DNA of 64,000 nt, taken from contig NZ_FZOO01000002.1 of NCBI RefSeq assembly GCF_900188375.1, positions 62,001-126,000 on the forward strand, written 5' to 3'. Shown piece by piece: positions 63,058 through 64,000 of this stretch. Every line of letters starts with the position of its first letter. Within the stretch, counting starts at the first letter, position 1. A program made the position numbers and the translations under genes. Source of the stretch: Geodermatophilus pulveris (GTDB lineage Bacteria > Actinomycetota > Actinomycetes > Mycobacteriales > Geodermatophilaceae). Below the pieces are notes generated by a model. That model ran no database searches. It worked only from the letters and a program-made list of their open reading frames with translations, and had not been told where the DNA came from.

Positions 63058-64000
63058 GCGACACCCTCCGGGGACATGGCGGCCAGCCGGGTGAGCCGCT
63101 CGACGACCGCCTCGCGGACCGCGGCCGGGGCCTCGACGACGACGTCCGCCCCGTAGGAGGCGATCTCGCCGGCCAGCCGCATCGGCTCGGTGGTGCGCAG
63201 CTGCAGCCGGTCGTCCCCGTCGTCGGCCGCCCCCAGCGGGACGGCGTGCCGGCGCAGGCCGACCGCGGTGCCGGGCCGGGCGCGCACCACCACGAGCTGC
63301 TCCTCCCCGCGGACCTGCCCCGCGACCATGGCCGCGAGGTCCACGTCGGTCGGCGGCTCGAAGGCGCCGGCGGGTCCGGACGCCCGCGGCGTCCCGACGA
63401 CGCGGGACAGCCGGAACACCCGCGGCGCCCGGCGGTCGAGGTCCAGCCCGCCGAGGTACCAGCGGCCGTGCCAGGCGACGACCCCCCAGGGCTGCACGCG
63501 GCGGCGGGCGGGGGCGTCCTCGTCGGGGCGGCGGTAGTCGAAGTGCAGCTCCCGGCGGTCGCGGGCCGCGGCGTAGCTGGGCTCGAAGGCCGGTTCGTCG
63601 GAGTCCAGCCGGGGCCGCAGCGGGATCGCGCGGGAGGTGTCGACGTCCACCCCGGCGGCCTTGAGCTTGACCAGCGCGCTCTGCGCGGCGCCGGCCAGCT
63701 GCGCGGACTCCCACAGCCGCAGCGCCAGGCCGACCGCGGCGGCCTCCTCGCCGGTCAGGGTGATCTCGGGCAGCTCGTAGTCCGCGCGGGCGATGCGGTA
63801 GCCGTCCTCGGTGTCGAAGACGCTGGTGCGGCCGGTCTCCAGCGGCACGCCCATCTCGCGCAGCTCGGCCTTGTCCCGCTCGAACATCCGCTTGAAGGCC
63901 TCGTCGGCGCGGGCGGTGCCGTCGTCGGGCTCGTAGCCGGGCACGGTGGCGCGGATCTTCGCCGCCGTGACGTACTGCCGGGTGCCGAGCAGCGCGAAGA
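63054..64000 (-). CDS. pafB: WYL-domain transcriptional activator PafB (5' end outside window)
   Basis: The visible 315 codons include VFDTEDGYRIARADYELPEITLTG and, later, the WYL domain (RRRVQPWGVVAWHGRWYLGGLDLDRRAPRVFRLSRV). The frame continues past 64000 with FALLGTRQYVTAAKIRAT, part of the N-terminal HTH, so the ATG at 63944 is internal and the true start is beyond the window. It is the partner of PafC; in mycobacteria pafA (proteasome ligase) precedes it. Confidence 0.92.
   Translation of the reverse strand, partial: FALLGTRQYVTAAKIRATVPGYEPDDGTARADEAFKRMFERDKAELREMGVPLETGRTSVFDTEDGYRIARADYELPEITLTGEEAAAVGLALRLWESAQLAGAAQSALVKLKAAGVDVDTSRAIPLRPRLDSDEPAFEPSYAAARDRRELHFDYRRPDEDAPARRRVQPWGVVAWHGRWYLGGLDLDRRAPRVFRLSRVVGTPRASGPAGAFEPPTDVDLAAMVAGQVRGEEQLVVVRARPGTAVGLRRHAVPLGAADDGDDRLQLRTTEPMRLAGEIASYGADVVVEAPAAVREAVVERLTRLAAMSPEGVA

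Overview
The window is a very GC-rich actinobacterial chromosome segment. GTG starts are frequent, coding density is high and many genes overlap by four bases (GTGA). Gene content and order point to the Geodermatophilaceae or a close relative (Blastococcus, Modestobacter, Geodermatophilus). That placement is an inference from gene families and composition; no 16S gene is present.

Layout. 1-5 kb: the end of an ALDH7-type aldehyde dehydrogenase, a DUF2975/XRE pair behind an inverted-repeat operator, a deletion-scarred ABC transporter remnant, a geranylgeranyl-reductase-like flavoprotein and a 6-phosphofructokinase. 5-9 kb: an APC permease whose upstream region is a 12-bp minisatellite of about 29 units, then an MBL-fold hydrolase and an Rv1733c-like membrane protein. 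9-13.6 kb: an oleA-oleBC-oleD operon (head-to-head fatty acid condensation to beta-lactone/olefin) with a fused OleBC. 13.9-17.8 kb: copper genes (CopC, and CopD fused to a cupredoxin-like tail), and a CHRD surface protein beside a class F-like sortase. 17.8-20.2 kb: a LysR regulator, a frameshifted SDR gene and small proteins. 20-32 kb: an EF-G-like GTPase, then a block in the order of M. tuberculosis Rv1822-Rv1832 (pgsA, DUF881, SBP, DUF881, gcvH, garA-like FHA, ftsR, BFN, MerR, gcvP). 32-39.5 kb: coaA, a GNAT, a serine hydrolase, PEBP, a beta-phosphoglucomutase plus GH65 phosphorylase operon, and an M50-like protease.

Replication terminus. At 40740-40767 there is a 28-bp site closely matching the actinobacterial dif (XerC/XerD) site. 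It sits among decayed genes: a LysE exporter with an internal deletion, a frameshifted Phd/YefM antitoxin and an internally deleted PIN toxin. Genes left of it from about 20 kb run mostly on +, genes right of it from about 45 kb mostly on -, as expected if both replichores converge here.

41-64 kb: a small acidic lipoprotein, a glycerophosphodiesterase, an MFS transporter, rbpA behind a sigma-R-type promoter, lnt-ppm1, an amidohydrolase, an acyltransferase, a GCS2-type ligase, a SOS-boxed Rv2578c-like radical SAM gene, an M24 peptidase, a 5'-3' exonuclease, a DUF4333 protein, helY, tatC, tatA, pafC and pafB. The last block matches M. tuberculosis Rv2089c-Rv2096c.

Most unusual signal. A 14-bp motif, CCGTTATCCCCAAC, occurs seven times, always between genes (three exact copies, four with one to four changes). 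All four copies left of dif read on +; all three right of dif read on -. Two copies flank an uncharacterised protein with a faint tyrosine-recombinase look.
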